NCBI RefSeq assembly: GCF_014651915.1
Contig: NZ_BMXU01000001.1
Location: 868,001 to 932,000, forward strand
DNA: 64,000 nt
From: Parvularcula lutaonensis
GTDB lineage: Bacteria; Pseudomonadota; Alphaproteobacteria; Caulobacterales; Parvularculaceae
Reading direction: 5' to 3'
Positions within the stretch are counted from its first letter, which is position 1. Each line of letters opens with the position of its first letter. Below the pieces are notes generated by a model. The model saw nothing but the letters and a program-made list of their open reading frames with translations. It was not told the DNA's origin and made no database searches. Below, piece by piece: positions 45,083-52,988 of the stretch. The translations under genes were made by a program, and so were the position numbers.

Positions 45083-46438
45083 ATGAGCGAGCGGTCTGAC
45101 GCCGGCAAATTGGCGGCGATCAAGTCTTGGGTAATCCGCAACCGGGAGGCGCTGGAGCGCGGTGCCTTCGCAGCAGGCATTCTGTTCGTTGTGTTCATGG
45201 CCGGGCTCACCATGGGATTCCTCAAGATCGGCCCAAGCTTCATCGTCCGGGACACACTGGACGTCGCGCGGGAGCTGGCCCGTGACGGGAAAGCCTATTT
45301 TGCCTCCAAGCCGACCAAGCACATCGCCCCTCTTCGCTATGACGAGACGGGGATCGTTGTCGCTGATTCTTCACGGATGCAGCCCGGCGTCACCTTCATC
45401 ACCGGGCTTTTCGGAAACACGCTTGGCGTGCGCCTTTATGCCGAAGACGGAGCATTGCTGCACGAGTGGCCGATCAATTTCTTCGATGTTGCGCGAGAGG
45501 AGATGGGGTATCCCTTCGATACCCTGATCCACGGCTCGGCCCTCATGCCGAACGGCGACATCATCGTGAACCTCGATGGCCGCGGCGTCATGCGGGTCTC
45601 CGCCTGCGGAGAAATCCTGTGGCGCAGCCGCGACCGGAGCCACCATGCTGTCGACCTTGCGAGCGACGGCACCATCTGGACGCCGATCTACAGGCCCCGC
45701 TACCGCGAGGAACGCCTCCTGCCAGGCACGACCTTCAACTATGACGCCATCGGAGCGTTCGACCCTGACAGCGGAGAGATGCTGCGGGAAGTCGACATCG
45801 TCGATGCCGTGATCGCCTCGGGGCGCCAAGGTCTCGTTCTCAGCAATGATGTCCATCCCGGCGACGTCATGCACCTCAACGATGTCGAGGTGCTGAGGCC
45901 GGATATGGCCGATGCCTTCCCCCTGTTCGAGGCAGGCGACCTCCTTCTCTCCAGTCGACACTTCAACCAGATCTGGGTGCTCGACGGGAAGACCGGTGCG
46001 CTCAAATGGTGGCATGTGGGCAGCACGATCGGCCAGCATGACCCGGACTTCCAGCCCGACGGCACGATCACCGTTTTCGACAACCGCACCCTTGGCCGGC
46101 CCGCTCCCGAAAATGGCTGGCTGGGCACCGGAGGCGGCAGCCGGATCGTCAGCATCGATCCTGTCACCCACGAGGACCGGGTCCTTTACCAGTCGACCCC
46201 GGACAATCCGTTCTACACAGCCTTTCGCGGCAAGCACCAGGTCCAACCCAATGGCAACATCCTCATCACCGAGACAGACGCCGGGCGCGTCTTCGAAGTG
46301 ACGCCGGAGGGCGAGATCGTCTGGTCCCTCGTCAACGCCTATGACGAGGACGAGATCGGCTGGCTCATGGGTGCGCTGCGCTACCCAGCCGACCACCTCG
46401 CGCCGGGCAGCCTGAGCTGCGATGCGGAGGCGAGCTGA
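45083..46438 (+). CDS. Membrane-anchored arylsulfotransferase-like beta-propeller
   Basis: 451 residues from ATG 45083 (a TTG two codons upstream is possible). One N-terminal helix (GAFAAGILFVVFMAGLTMGFLKIG) anchors it. The rest is beta-propeller sequence with ASST-type repeats: LIHGSALMPNGDIIVNLDGRGVMRVSACGEILWRSRDRSHHAVDLASDGTIW, VHPGDVMHLNDVEVL and HDPDFQPDGTITVFDN. The His pair in RSHHAV and the HLNDVEVL region match arylsulfotransferase motifs. Actual sulfotransfer is not proven; some relatives are non-catalytic. Confidence 0.82.
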   Translation: MSERSDAGKLAAIKSWVIRNREALERGAFAAGILFVVFMAGLTMGFLKIGPSFIVRDTLDVARELARDGKAYFASKPTKHIAPLRYDETGIVVADSSRMQPGVTFITGLFGNTLGVRLYAEDGALLHEWPINFFDVAREEMGYPFDTLIHGSALMPNGDIIVNLDGRGVMRVSACGEILWRSRDRSHHAVDLASDGTIWTPIYRPRYREERLLPGTTFNYDAIGAFDPDSGEMLREVDIVDAVIASGRQGLVLSNDVHPGDVMHLNDVEVLRPDMADAFPLFEAGDLLLSSRHFNQIWVLDGKTGALKWWHVGSTIGQHDPDFQPDGTITVFDNRTLGRPAPENGWLGTGGGSRIVSIDPVTHEDRVLYQSTPDNPFYTAFRGKHQVQPNGNILITETDAGRVFEVTPEGEIVWSLVNAYDEDEIGWLMGALRYPADHLAPGSLSCDAEAS

Positions 46439-46486
46439 ACCGTCGGCCCTTGCGCCCGCGGGCGCCCTCACGCACACGGGCAGCCC

Positions 46487-47704
46487 ATGGCATTCCTTCG
46501 CGACAATTTCCGTTGGCTCCTCGGAGGCTTCCTGCTGACGCTCTTCTCCGGCTTCGGGCAGACAATCTTTATCGGCGCATCCGGCGGCGAGCTCCGCGAG
46601 GCCTTCGGCATGTCGAACGGGCAATGGGGCAATCTCTACGGCCTCGCGACCCTCGCCAGCGCGGCAACCCTGCCCTTCGTTGGCAAAATCATGGACTACC
46701 GCCCCGGTTGGCAGGTCGCGGCGATGGTCATTCCGGGCCTCGCCATCGCCTGCGTCTCGATGGCCTTCGCACAGTCGGTGCTGATGCTCGGCGTCAGCCT
46801 CTACCTGCTCCGTCTCCTCGGTCAGGGAATGATGAGCCACATCGCGCTGACCGAGACAGCGCGCTGGTTCGCTGCCAGTCGTGGCAAGGCGATCAGCCTT
46901 GTCGTCCTCGGCTTCCAGGCGCAGGAAGCGATCTTGCCCCTCACCTTCACCCTGCTGGTGGCGAATTACGGCTACCAGACCGGGTGGCTCGCGGGCGCGG
47001 CGGTCCTGGTGGTCTTCGCGCTCCCCGTGATCGTCTGGCTGCTGAAGAAACCGCGTGAGCCGCAGGGCGAAGCGGAGGTTGCCGTCACCTCGGGCCGCGA
47101 CTGGACCCGTGGCGAGGTAATCCGTGACCCCCTTTTCTACGCCATGTCCACCGGTGTCCTCGCGCCGCCCTTCATTGGCACGACGCTCTTCTTCCACCGC
47201 GATCATCTGGCCGAGCTTCGCAGCCTTTCCGACGCCACCATGGGCGCAGGCATCCCGGTCATGGCTTTTCTCACGGTCGGTTTTGCTCTGCTGACCGGCA
47301 GGCTGGTGGACCGCTTCGGTGCCTCGCGGCTGCTTCCAATCGTCATGGCACCCCTGGCGCTTGGCTGCCTTGCCGTCGCCTTCCTCGACGGCGCCCTCGG
47401 CGTCATCATCTTCTTCGCACTCTTCGGTATCAGCTACGGCTTCGCCACCACCCTCTTCGGTTCGATCTGGCCCGAGGCCTATGGCACCCGCTATCTCGGC
47501 TCCATCCGCTCGGTGACCCAGTCGGCCATGGTGTTTGCCACGGCCCTCGGCCCGTGGATCACGGGAGCGCTGATCGATCAGGGCATCTCCCTGCCAACCC
47601 AGTTCGGCTGGATGGCGGTCTATTGCGCGGTCGCCGGCGTGTTCCTCATGGGTGCATCGCGCAGGCTCGTTGCCCGCAACGCCTCGGCCACCGCGACGGC
47701 CTGA
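46487..47704 (+). CDS. MFS transporter
   Basis: 405 residues with twelve hydrophobic segments. Loop motifs MDYRPGWQ after helix 2, TETARWFAASRGKAISLVVLG and GRLVDRFGASRLLP (classical motif A, between helices 8 and 9) place it in the major facilitator superfamily. The FGSIWPEAYGTRYLGSIRSVTQSAMVFATALGPWITG stretch recalls anion/nitrate-type or OFA-type exchangers, but the substrate cannot be read. It follows the arylsulfotransferase gene by 48 bases and may be cotranscribed; the next gene has its own LexA-controlled promoter. Confidence 0.9.
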   Translation: MAFLRDNFRWLLGGFLLTLFSGFGQTIFIGASGGELREAFGMSNGQWGNLYGLATLASAATLPFVGKIMDYRPGWQVAAMVIPGLAIACVSMAFAQSVLMLGVSLYLLRLLGQGMMSHIALTETARWFAASRGKAISLVVLGFQAQEAILPLTFTLLVANYGYQTGWLAGAAVLVVFALPVIVWLLKKPREPQGEAEVAVTSGRDWTRGEVIRDPLFYAMSTGVLAPPFIGTTLFFHRDHLAELRSLSDATMGAGIPVMAFLTVGFALLTGRLVDRFGASRLLPIVMAPLALGCLAVAFLDGALGVIIFFALFGISYGFATTLFGSIWPEAYGTRYLGSIRSVTQSAMVFATALGPWITGALIDQGISLPTQFGWMAVYCAVAGVFLMGASRRLVARNASATATA

Positions 47705-47739
47705 CGCTCGACCTCCCTCTTGCAGTTCCTTTCAAGACG

Positions 47740-47754
47740 GAACATTATGCGAAC
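47740..47754 (-). promoter_or_regulatory. LexA (SOS) operator abutting the start codon
   Basis: GAACATTATGCGAAC at 47740-47754 is the reverse complement of GTTC-N7-GTTC, an exact match to the alphaproteobacterial LexA box. The ATG begins at the next base. A possible promoter, TTGCAG (47720-47725), 17-base spacer, CATTAT (47743-47748), lies under it and predicts a leaderless transcript. No SD is visible. LexA bound here would block RNA polymerase at the -10. Confidence 0.85.
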
Positions 47755-49005
47755 ATGAGTATCTCCGAGAAGACGATCTCCAAGCTTCGCGTGCTTGCGG
47801 ATGCGGCCAAATACGATGCCTCCTGCGCCTCGTCAGGCAGCACGAAGCGCGACAGCCGCGATGGCAAGGGGGTCGGCTCGGTCGAGGGCATGGGCATCTG
47901 CCACGCCTACGCGCCCGATGGCCGGTGCATCAGCCTGCTGAAGATCCTTCTCACCAATTCCTGCATTTTCGATTGCGCCTATTGCATCAACCGCAGCTCT
48001 TCCTCCGTGGAGCGCGCCCGCTTCACCCCGCGGGAGGTCGCCGACCTCACCCTCAATTTCTACAAGCGCAACTATATCGAGGGTCTTTTCCTCAGCTCAG
48101 GGATCATCCGCTCGCCCGATTACACGATGGAACAGATCGTCGAGGTCGCGCGAATACTGCGCGAGGAGTACGACTTCCGCGGCTATATTCACCTCAAGAC
48201 GATCCCCGAGGCCGCGCCCGAGCTGATCGAGGCCGCTGGCAGGCACGCCGACCGCGTGTCGATCAATGTCGAACTCCCCTCCCGCAAGTCCCTGAAAGCG
48301 CTCGCGCCTGAGAAAGACCGTGACGGCATCGAGGGTGCCATGGCGAAGATGCGTGAACGGATCGATGCCTTCAAGGCGGACAAGACCCGCCGGGCAAGGA
48401 AACCGCTCTTCGCCCCCGGCGGCCAGTCGACCCAGATGATCATAGGCGCTGACGACGAGAAAGATGCCAGCGTCCTGCGCACGGCGACGGACCTTTACAA
48501 CCGGCACCGCCTGCGCCGCGTCTACTATTCCGCTTATTCACCGATCCCCGATGCCAAGCCCGGCATGCCCGCCCAGAAACCGCCGCTGGTTCGCGAGCAC
48601 AGGCTCTACCAAGCCGACTGGCTGACACGTTTCTACGGCTTCCAGCCCGATGAGATCATCTCCACCATGGAGAACGGGATGCTCGACCTCGCCACGGATC
48701 CTAAGCTCGTCTGGGCGCTCAAGAACCAGGGCTTCTTCCCGATCGACGTCAACCGGGCGACGAAGGAGCAGCTCCTGCGTATACCCGGCGTCGGCACGAA
48801 GGGCGTTGCCAAGATCATTGCCGCCCGCCGTCACGGGGCGCTCCGTTATGACGACCTCGCGAGGATCGCGGCGAGCATCCGCAAGATCAGTCCGTTCGTG
48901 ACAACGCCCGATTGGCGTCCTACATCGCTTCTCGATTCAGGTGCTCTGGAGGCAAGAATGCGAAAGCCTGCCGAGCAGCAGGACCTTTTCGCGGTGGCGG
49001 CATGA
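47755..49005 (+). CDS. UDG-linked radical SAM protein (putative DNA modification/repair), SOS-controlled
   Basis: 416 residues. The N-terminus MSISEKTISKLRVLADAAKYDASCASSGS is the normal start of this family (known as rSAM_link_UDG). The cluster motif is LLTNSCIFDCAYCINRSSSS (CxxxCxxC). The C-terminal third has tandem helix-hairpin-helix DNA-binding turns (IDVNRATKEQLLRIPGVGTKGVAKIIAARRHGALRYDDLARI), implying action on DNA. The family is named from its association with DUF4130/uracil-DNA-glycosylase genes, seen here too. The product reaction is unknown. Its TGA overlaps the next ATG (ATGA). Confidence 0.94.
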   Translation: MSISEKTISKLRVLADAAKYDASCASSGSTKRDSRDGKGVGSVEGMGICHAYAPDGRCISLLKILLTNSCIFDCAYCINRSSSSVERARFTPREVADLTLNFYKRNYIEGLFLSSGIIRSPDYTMEQIVEVARILREEYDFRGYIHLKTIPEAAPELIEAAGRHADRVSINVELPSRKSLKALAPEKDRDGIEGAMAKMRERIDAFKADKTRRARKPLFAPGGQSTQMIIGADDEKDASVLRTATDLYNRHRLRRVYYSAYSPIPDAKPGMPAQKPPLVREHRLYQADWLTRFYGFQPDEIISTMENGMLDLATDPKLVWALKNQGFFPIDVNRATKEQLLRIPGVGTKGVAKIIAARRHGALRYDDLARIAASIRKISPFVTTPDWRPTSLLDSGALEARMRKPAEQQDLFAVAA

Positions 49006-49322
49006 GCAGCGGACGATTTCTCGAGAACACGACCGACGAGCTTTTTGACTGGTGCATGGTGGTTCTGGAAAACGCCTACGGCTTCTACGCAGAGCGTTTC
49101 CCTAACCTGCAGCCGCTGACCGACCAGTACGAACGCCAGCGGGACCTGCTCGAGAAGACCCGTTCCAATGACGACCTGCGCGGGATGCGCATCCTGTCGG
49201 TGGACTTCTTCGACGCAACCTCACGGGCGCATCACGACCTCGTCGCCCGCGTGAACGACGCGCTGGTCAGCCGCTTCGGACCGGACACCGCGCTGATCCC
49301 CACCCGTGATGAGCGCGCCTGA
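49002..49322 (+). CDS. Unrecognised 106-residue protein between radical SAM and UdgX genes
   Basis: 106 residues, MSSGRFLENTTDELFDWCMVVLENAYGFYAERFPNL... The ATG overlaps the radical SAM stop (ATGA at 49002-49005), and its own stop overlaps the start of the UdgX gene by 14 bases, so all three are translationally coupled. The sequence looks all-alpha and soluble, with one Cys and amphipathic helices (PLTDQYERQRDLLEKTRSNDDL, SRAHHDLVARVNDALVSRFG). I do not recognise a family. The context makes an accessory role to the repair pair likely. Confidence 0.75.
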   Translation: MSSGRFLENTTDELFDWCMVVLENAYGFYAERFPNLQPLTDQYERQRDLLEKTRSNDDLRGMRILSVDFFDATSRAHHDLVARVNDALVSRFGPDTALIPTRDERA

Positions 49323-50745
49323 ACGCATCGTCTCCCTTTCATCCGACGATGACCTTCAGGCCTGGAAGCGCGAGGCCCGCGCACTCCTCAAGGAAGGTGT
49401 CCATCCCGACAGCGTTGTCTGGCGTGTCGGTGGTGAAGGGGATCTCTTCGCCAGCGAGCTCGGCGGAACCTACGCTCCGCCTGCGGAGAAGGTCTCGATT
49501 CCGCGCAAGGCTGCAAAACTGGTCGAGACGGCGCTCCACCATTCTGGCTCGGGGCGCTTGGGGCTTCTTTATCGCTTTCTCTGGCGCGCCCAGCGTGACC
49601 GCTCGCTGCCGGACAACATGGCTGACCCCGACACACTTGCTGTCCACCGCCTGGAAAAAGCCGTGCGGCGCGACGCGCACAAGATGCACGCTTTCGTCCG
49701 CTTCCGGAAGGTTGGGGAGGACGATGGGCGCGAGCGGTATGCTGCCTGGTTCGAGCCTGACCATCACATCGTCGAGCGCGAGGCGCCTTTTTTCGTCCGT
49801 CGATTCGCCAATATGGATTGGGCCATCGTGACGCCGCGAAAGACAGCGATCTATTGGGGCGGCGAGGTGTTCTTCGCCGAAGGAGGCCGCCGCGAGGATG
49901 TTCCGGCGGAGGACGCTTTCGAGGATGCCTGGCGCGCCTATTACGCCAGCATCTTTAACCCTGCGAGGATCATGACCGATGCGATGCGCGCCGAGATGCC
50001 GAAGAAATACTGGAAGAACCTTCCCGAGGCGGCGCTCATTCCCGAGCTTCTCGAGCAGGCTCCGGCACGGGTCGCGGTGATGAACGCCCGCGCCGCCGCT
50101 GACGACACGGCCCGCCACACATCGAGAATGCTCCGCGTGGAGCCGGGTCACAACAGCCTCGAAAGCGTCCATGACGCCATCCGCCGTTTCCATGCGGAGG
50201 AACTAGGGGACGCCGTCACGAAACCCGTCCCCGGCGAAGGTCCGCCGGATGCCAATCTGTTCTTCATCGGCGAACAACCGGGCGATCAGGAAGACATCAC
50301 AGGCCGTCCCTTCGTCGGGCCTGCGGGCCAGCTCTTCGATCGCTTCCTGCAGGCGGCTGGCATTGACAGGTCTTCCGCCTACGTGACGAATGCAGTCAAG
50401 CGCTTCAATTTCATCGAGCGCGGGAAGCGCCGTATCCACCAGACCCCGAAGGCCGGCGAGATCGACATTTGGGCGCCTTTCCTGATGCAGGAGCATCGCC
50501 TTGTGCAGCCCAAGGTGACGGTCACGCTCGGCGCGACCGCCCTGCGCGGCTTCTTCGGCAGGCCGGTCAAGCTGTCGGAAGTCCGCGGCGAAACCATTCC
50601 GCTGCCGGAGGAATTGGGTGGCGTCTGCGTGCCCACCTTCCACCCTTCCTATCTCTTGCGGATCCAGGACGAAGGCCAACGTGCGATCGAAGAACGAAAA
50701 TTCGTTGCGGACCTTGAAAAGGCACGCGAGCTGGCCTTCGCTTGA
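49309..50745 (+). CDS. DUF4130-UdgX fusion, uracil-DNA-capturing protein
   Basis: 478 residues from ATG 49309; a GTG one codon earlier is possible. Residues about 35-250 are DUF4130 (LGLLYRFLWRAQRDRSLPDN, RRDAHKMHAFVRFRKV, FVRRFANMDWAIVTPRKTAIYWGG). Residues about 285-478 are a family-4-like uracil-DNA glycosylase fold with GEQPGDQEDITGRPFVGPAGQLFDRFL at 321 onward and PTFHPSYLLR near the end. The KRRIH motif (373-377, H377) marks the UdgX subfamily, in which this His forms a covalent bond to the uracil-stripped DNA. Third gene of the SOS-headed operon. Confidence 0.93.
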   Translation: MSAPERIVSLSSDDDLQAWKREARALLKEGVHPDSVVWRVGGEGDLFASELGGTYAPPAEKVSIPRKAAKLVETALHHSGSGRLGLLYRFLWRAQRDRSLPDNMADPDTLAVHRLEKAVRRDAHKMHAFVRFRKVGEDDGRERYAAWFEPDHHIVEREAPFFVRRFANMDWAIVTPRKTAIYWGGEVFFAEGGRREDVPAEDAFEDAWRAYYASIFNPARIMTDAMRAEMPKKYWKNLPEAALIPELLEQAPARVAVMNARAAADDTARHTSRMLRVEPGHNSLESVHDAIRRFHAEELGDAVTKPVPGEGPPDANLFFIGEQPGDQEDITGRPFVGPAGQLFDRFLQAAGIDRSSAYVTNAVKRFNFIERGKRRIHQTPKAGEIDIWAPFLMQEHRLVQPKVTVTLGATALRGFFGRPVKLSEVRGETIPLPEELGGVCVPTFHPSYLLRIQDEGQRAIEERKFVADLEKARELAFA

Positions 50746-50748
50746 AGC

Positions 50749-51048
50749 GTGACCGAGGAAACCGCCCGTCTCGACAAATGGCTCTGGTGCGTTCGCATCT
50801 ACAAGACGCGCGCACTGGCGGCGCAGGTCATCTCGGGCAAGAGCCCGCGCATCACCCGCGATGGACAGACCATGCGCACGGACAAACCGGCCTTCAAGCT
50901 CAGGATCGGTGATACTGTGACAGTGATGCGCGGCCGCCAGCTCTTTGTTCTCGAAGTTTTGAACCTACCTGACAGGAGGGTCTCGGCGCCCGAAGCGCGG
51001 ACCTGTTATGTGAACCATGCCGCCGAGGAGGAGCAGCCCGATGCTTGA
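50749..51048 (+). CDS. S4-domain RNA-binding protein, HslR-like
   Basis: 99 residues from GTG 50749, only 3 bases after the UdgX stop. The S4 fold is clear: ARLDKWLWCVRIYKTRALAAQVISGKSPRITRDGQTMRTDKPAFKLRIGDTVTVMRGRQLFVLEVL. HslR (Hsp15) members bind stalled 50S subunits carrying nascent chains after stress. The position continues the repair operon, but this gene also occurs in other contexts in alphaproteobacteria, so a link to DNA repair is not required. The 3' end overlaps the TerB gene by 8 bases. Confidence 0.88.
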   Translation: MTEETARLDKWLWCVRIYKTRALAAQVISGKSPRITRDGQTMRTDKPAFKLRIGDTVTVMRGRQLFVLEVLNLPDRRVSAPEARTCYVNHAAEEEQPDA

Positions 51049-51487
51049 CCGCCTGTTCAAGAGCTTTGCGAAAGACAGGGGCGAGGAAACGCCAGACGAG
51101 GATGCCCTCCCCCGCGCCGTCGCTGCCCTGCTCGTCGAAGCCGCCAGGGCCGATGAAGAGTACACGGACGAAGAACGCGGGTTGATCGACCGCATTCTGA
51201 TGGGACAGTTCAGACTGTCGGCCGAAGGTGCAGCCGATCTCCGCGCCAGGGCTGAAGCCGCGCAGGCGGAGGCAAATGACCTCTACCAGTTCAGCCGCGT
51301 GGTGAAGGATGCCCTCGACCGCGACGGCAAGATGCAGCTTGTCGAGGATATGTGGCGGGTGGTCCTTACCGATGAAGAACGCGACCCGCACGAAGAGATG
51401 GTGATCCGCAGGCTGATCGGCCTCATCCATCTCGAGGACACGGACAGCACCGCCGCAAGGCGCCGTGCCGAGGCTTCGGCGGAATAG
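51041..51487 (+). CDS. TerB-family protein
   Basis: 148 residues from ATG 51041, inside the end of the S4 gene. The TerB-like helical bundle is seen in EDALPRAVAALLVEAARADEEYTDEERGLIDRILMGQFRLS and LVEDMWRVVLTDEERDPHEEMVIRRLIGLIHLEDTD, with conserved acidic residues that bind metal in TerB. The family is named for tellurite resistance, but most members work in general stress or membrane-associated roles. It is the last gene of the five-gene run. Confidence 0.86.
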   Translation: MLDRLFKSFAKDRGEETPDEDALPRAVAALLVEAARADEEYTDEERGLIDRILMGQFRLSAEGAADLRARAEAAQAEANDLYQFSRVVKDALDRDGKMQLVEDMWRVVLTDEERDPHEEMVIRRLIGLIHLEDTDSTAARRRAEASAE

Positions 51488-51505
51488 CTCGGGCTTAAAT
51501 CCCAT

Positions 51506-51535
51506 CATCCCGGCCGTCCTGAGGGGGCCGGGATG
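51506..51535. repeat. Dispersed palindromic intergenic repeat, copy 3 (short form)
   Basis: CATCCCGGCC (51506-51515) and GGCCGGGATG (51526-51535) form a perfect 10-bp stem around a 10-base loop. It shares the CATCCCGG core with the copies at 39198 and 42151 but lacks their inner arms. Confidence 0.6.
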
Positions 51536-51558
51536 CCAGCCAGCATAGCGCGCAACAA

Positions 51559-51584
51559 AAAAGGCGCCCGGAGGCGCCCTTTCC
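51559..51584 (-). terminator. Intrinsic terminator after the cyclophilin pair
   Basis: On the minus strand, GGCGCC TCCG GGCGCC is followed by six T residues, a good terminator 19 bases beyond the stop of the second cyclophilin gene. On the plus strand the tail is only CTTTCC, so it acts less well for the TerB operon. Confidence 0.8.
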
Positions 51585-51602
51585 ATTGCCTGGAAACCGA
51601 GC

Positions 51603-52046
51603 TCAGTCCGCTTTTCTGAACTCGATGATCTTTGTCGGGTTGGCCGGCGGCTCGCCTTTCGCGATGGCGTGCACGTTCTCCATGCCTTCGACGACCTTGC
51701 CCCAGACGGTGTACTGCTTGTCGAGGAAGCTTGCGTCATCGAGACAGATGAAGAACTGGCTGGACGCCGAATTGGGATCCTGCGCACGGGCCATCGAGCA
51801 GACACCTTCCTGGTGGCTGACATCGTTGAATTCGGCCGGGAGCTGCTTGTCCGCGCCGCCCATGCCGGTGCCGTCGGGGCAGCCGCCCTGCGCCATGAAG
51901 CCGTCGATGACGCGGTGGAAGGTCAGCCCGTCATAGAAGCCTTCTTCTGCGAGGCGGGTGATCTGTTCGACGTGCTTCGGCGCCTTGTCCTCGAAGGTTT
52001 CGATCAACACGTCGCCGGTTTCGAGCTTCAGTTTGAGCATGCCCAT
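51603..52046 (-). CDS. ppiB: Cytoplasmic cyclophilin-type peptidyl-prolyl isomerase
   Basis: 147 residues with no signal peptide. The cyclophilin core is complete: FYDGLTFHRVIDGFMAQGGCPDGTGMGG (active-site Arg and Phe), FNDVSHQEGVCSMARAQDPNSASSQFFICL and YTVWGKVVEGMENVHAIAKGE. It speeds proline isomerisation during folding. The ATG shares one base with the stop of the upstream secreted cyclophilin gene (TGATG), so they are coupled; the symbol is by analogy to the cytoplasmic paralogue. Confidence 0.94.
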   Translation of the reverse strand: MGMLKLKLETGDVLIETFEDKAPKHVEQITRLAEEGFYDGLTFHRVIDGFMAQGGCPDGTGMGGADKQLPAEFNDVSHQEGVCSMARAQDPNSASSQFFICLDDASFLDKQYTVWGKVVEGMENVHAIAKGEPPANPTKIIEFRKAD

Positions 52047-52930
52047 CAGCCAATTTCTCCATCAATGCGTACGGGAACATGGACGGAGCACGAATCGACG
52101 AGAAACCCGTCATCGGTGATCAGCCTGTTCGCCCGGAGCCACGCCTTGAAGGTTTCGCTCTCCGCCCTCAAGGCCTCCACGGTTTTTTGCTCTTCCGGCG
52201 GCAGGTCAGCCATGATCCGGGCGCGGAGAATGGGCGTCGGACGTTCGGGGGGCTCGCCGCGATTGATCCGGCGGACATTGCGCTCACCGTCGATCACCCG
52301 GCCCCACGCGGTGTATTGCTGGTCGAGCCCGCGGCGGTTGTCGCCGAACATGATGAAAAACTGCGAGTTTGCAGAGTTCGGATCGCCCGCACGGGCCATC
52401 GACAGGACTCCGGGGCAGTGCATCGGCCAGGCGCCGACCTCCTCGGTCTTCAGGAATTCCTTCATCGAGGGCGTCTGGCTCGCCACCGGCATGGTGCCGA
52501 GGAAACCGATATCCGAGGCGCGGTCATCGCGACCGATCGGGACATATTCGCTCAGCTCTTCGCGTGCCGTCACAAAGCGGCCCTGCAGGTTCGGGTAATC
52601 CGACCCGCCCTTCCCGGTGCCCGTGGGGTCGCCGCCCTGCGCCATGAAGCCGTCGATGACGCGGTGGAAGATGGTGTTGTTGTAGAACCCCTGCCGTGAA
52701 AGCGTCTTGATCCGCTCCACGTGCTTGGGCGCGAAATCGGGTCGCATCTCCACGAGGACCGGGCCTGAGGGCAGGTCGATGACCAGGATGTTCTCCGGAT
52801 CGATGGTCCGCCATGCGCGATCGGGCGCTCTTTCGAGCAGCTCCTCGGGCGACGGACCCTCTTGGTCCTGAGCCACTGCAACACCGGCGGAAAGCGCGGC
52901 AGCCGCCGCGAACGCGAGAAACTTCTTCAT
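52046..52930 (-). CDS. ppiA: Periplasmic cyclophilin-type peptidyl-prolyl isomerase
   Basis: 294 residues from ATG 52930, which starts a signal peptide (MKKFLAFAAAAALSAGVAVAQ). The core FYNNTIFHRVIDGFMAQGGDPTGTGKGG and VLSMARAGDPNSANSQFFIMFGDN parallels the cytoplasmic partner, but an insert of about 45 residues (QGRFVTAREELSEYVPIGRDDRASDIGFLGTMP...) separates them and a roughly 60-residue C-terminal extension follows. It probably assists folding of exported proteins. Its TGATG junction couples it to the next gene. Confidence 0.93.
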   Translation of the reverse strand: MKKFLAFAAAAALSAGVAVAQDQEGPSPEELLERAPDRAWRTIDPENILVIDLPSGPVLVEMRPDFAPKHVERIKTLSRQGFYNNTIFHRVIDGFMAQGGDPTGTGKGGSDYPNLQGRFVTAREELSEYVPIGRDDRASDIGFLGTMPVASQTPSMKEFLKTEEVGAWPMHCPGVLSMARAGDPNSANSQFFIMFGDNRRGLDQQYTAWGRVIDGERNVRRINRGEPPERPTPILRARIMADLPPEEQKTVEALRAESETFKAWLRANRLITDDGFLVDSCSVHVPVRIDGEIG

Positions 52931-52988
52931 GGGGTTCCGGTAGCCTATCACGGCCCGCTCTTCCAGCGGTCGCGCGCTTAAACGAAGG

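Noticed and set aside
45371-47206. A 611-codon minus-strand frame spanning the arylsulfotransferase and MFS genes
   Set aside because: Covers two real genes antisense and the gap between them, without recognisable protein features.
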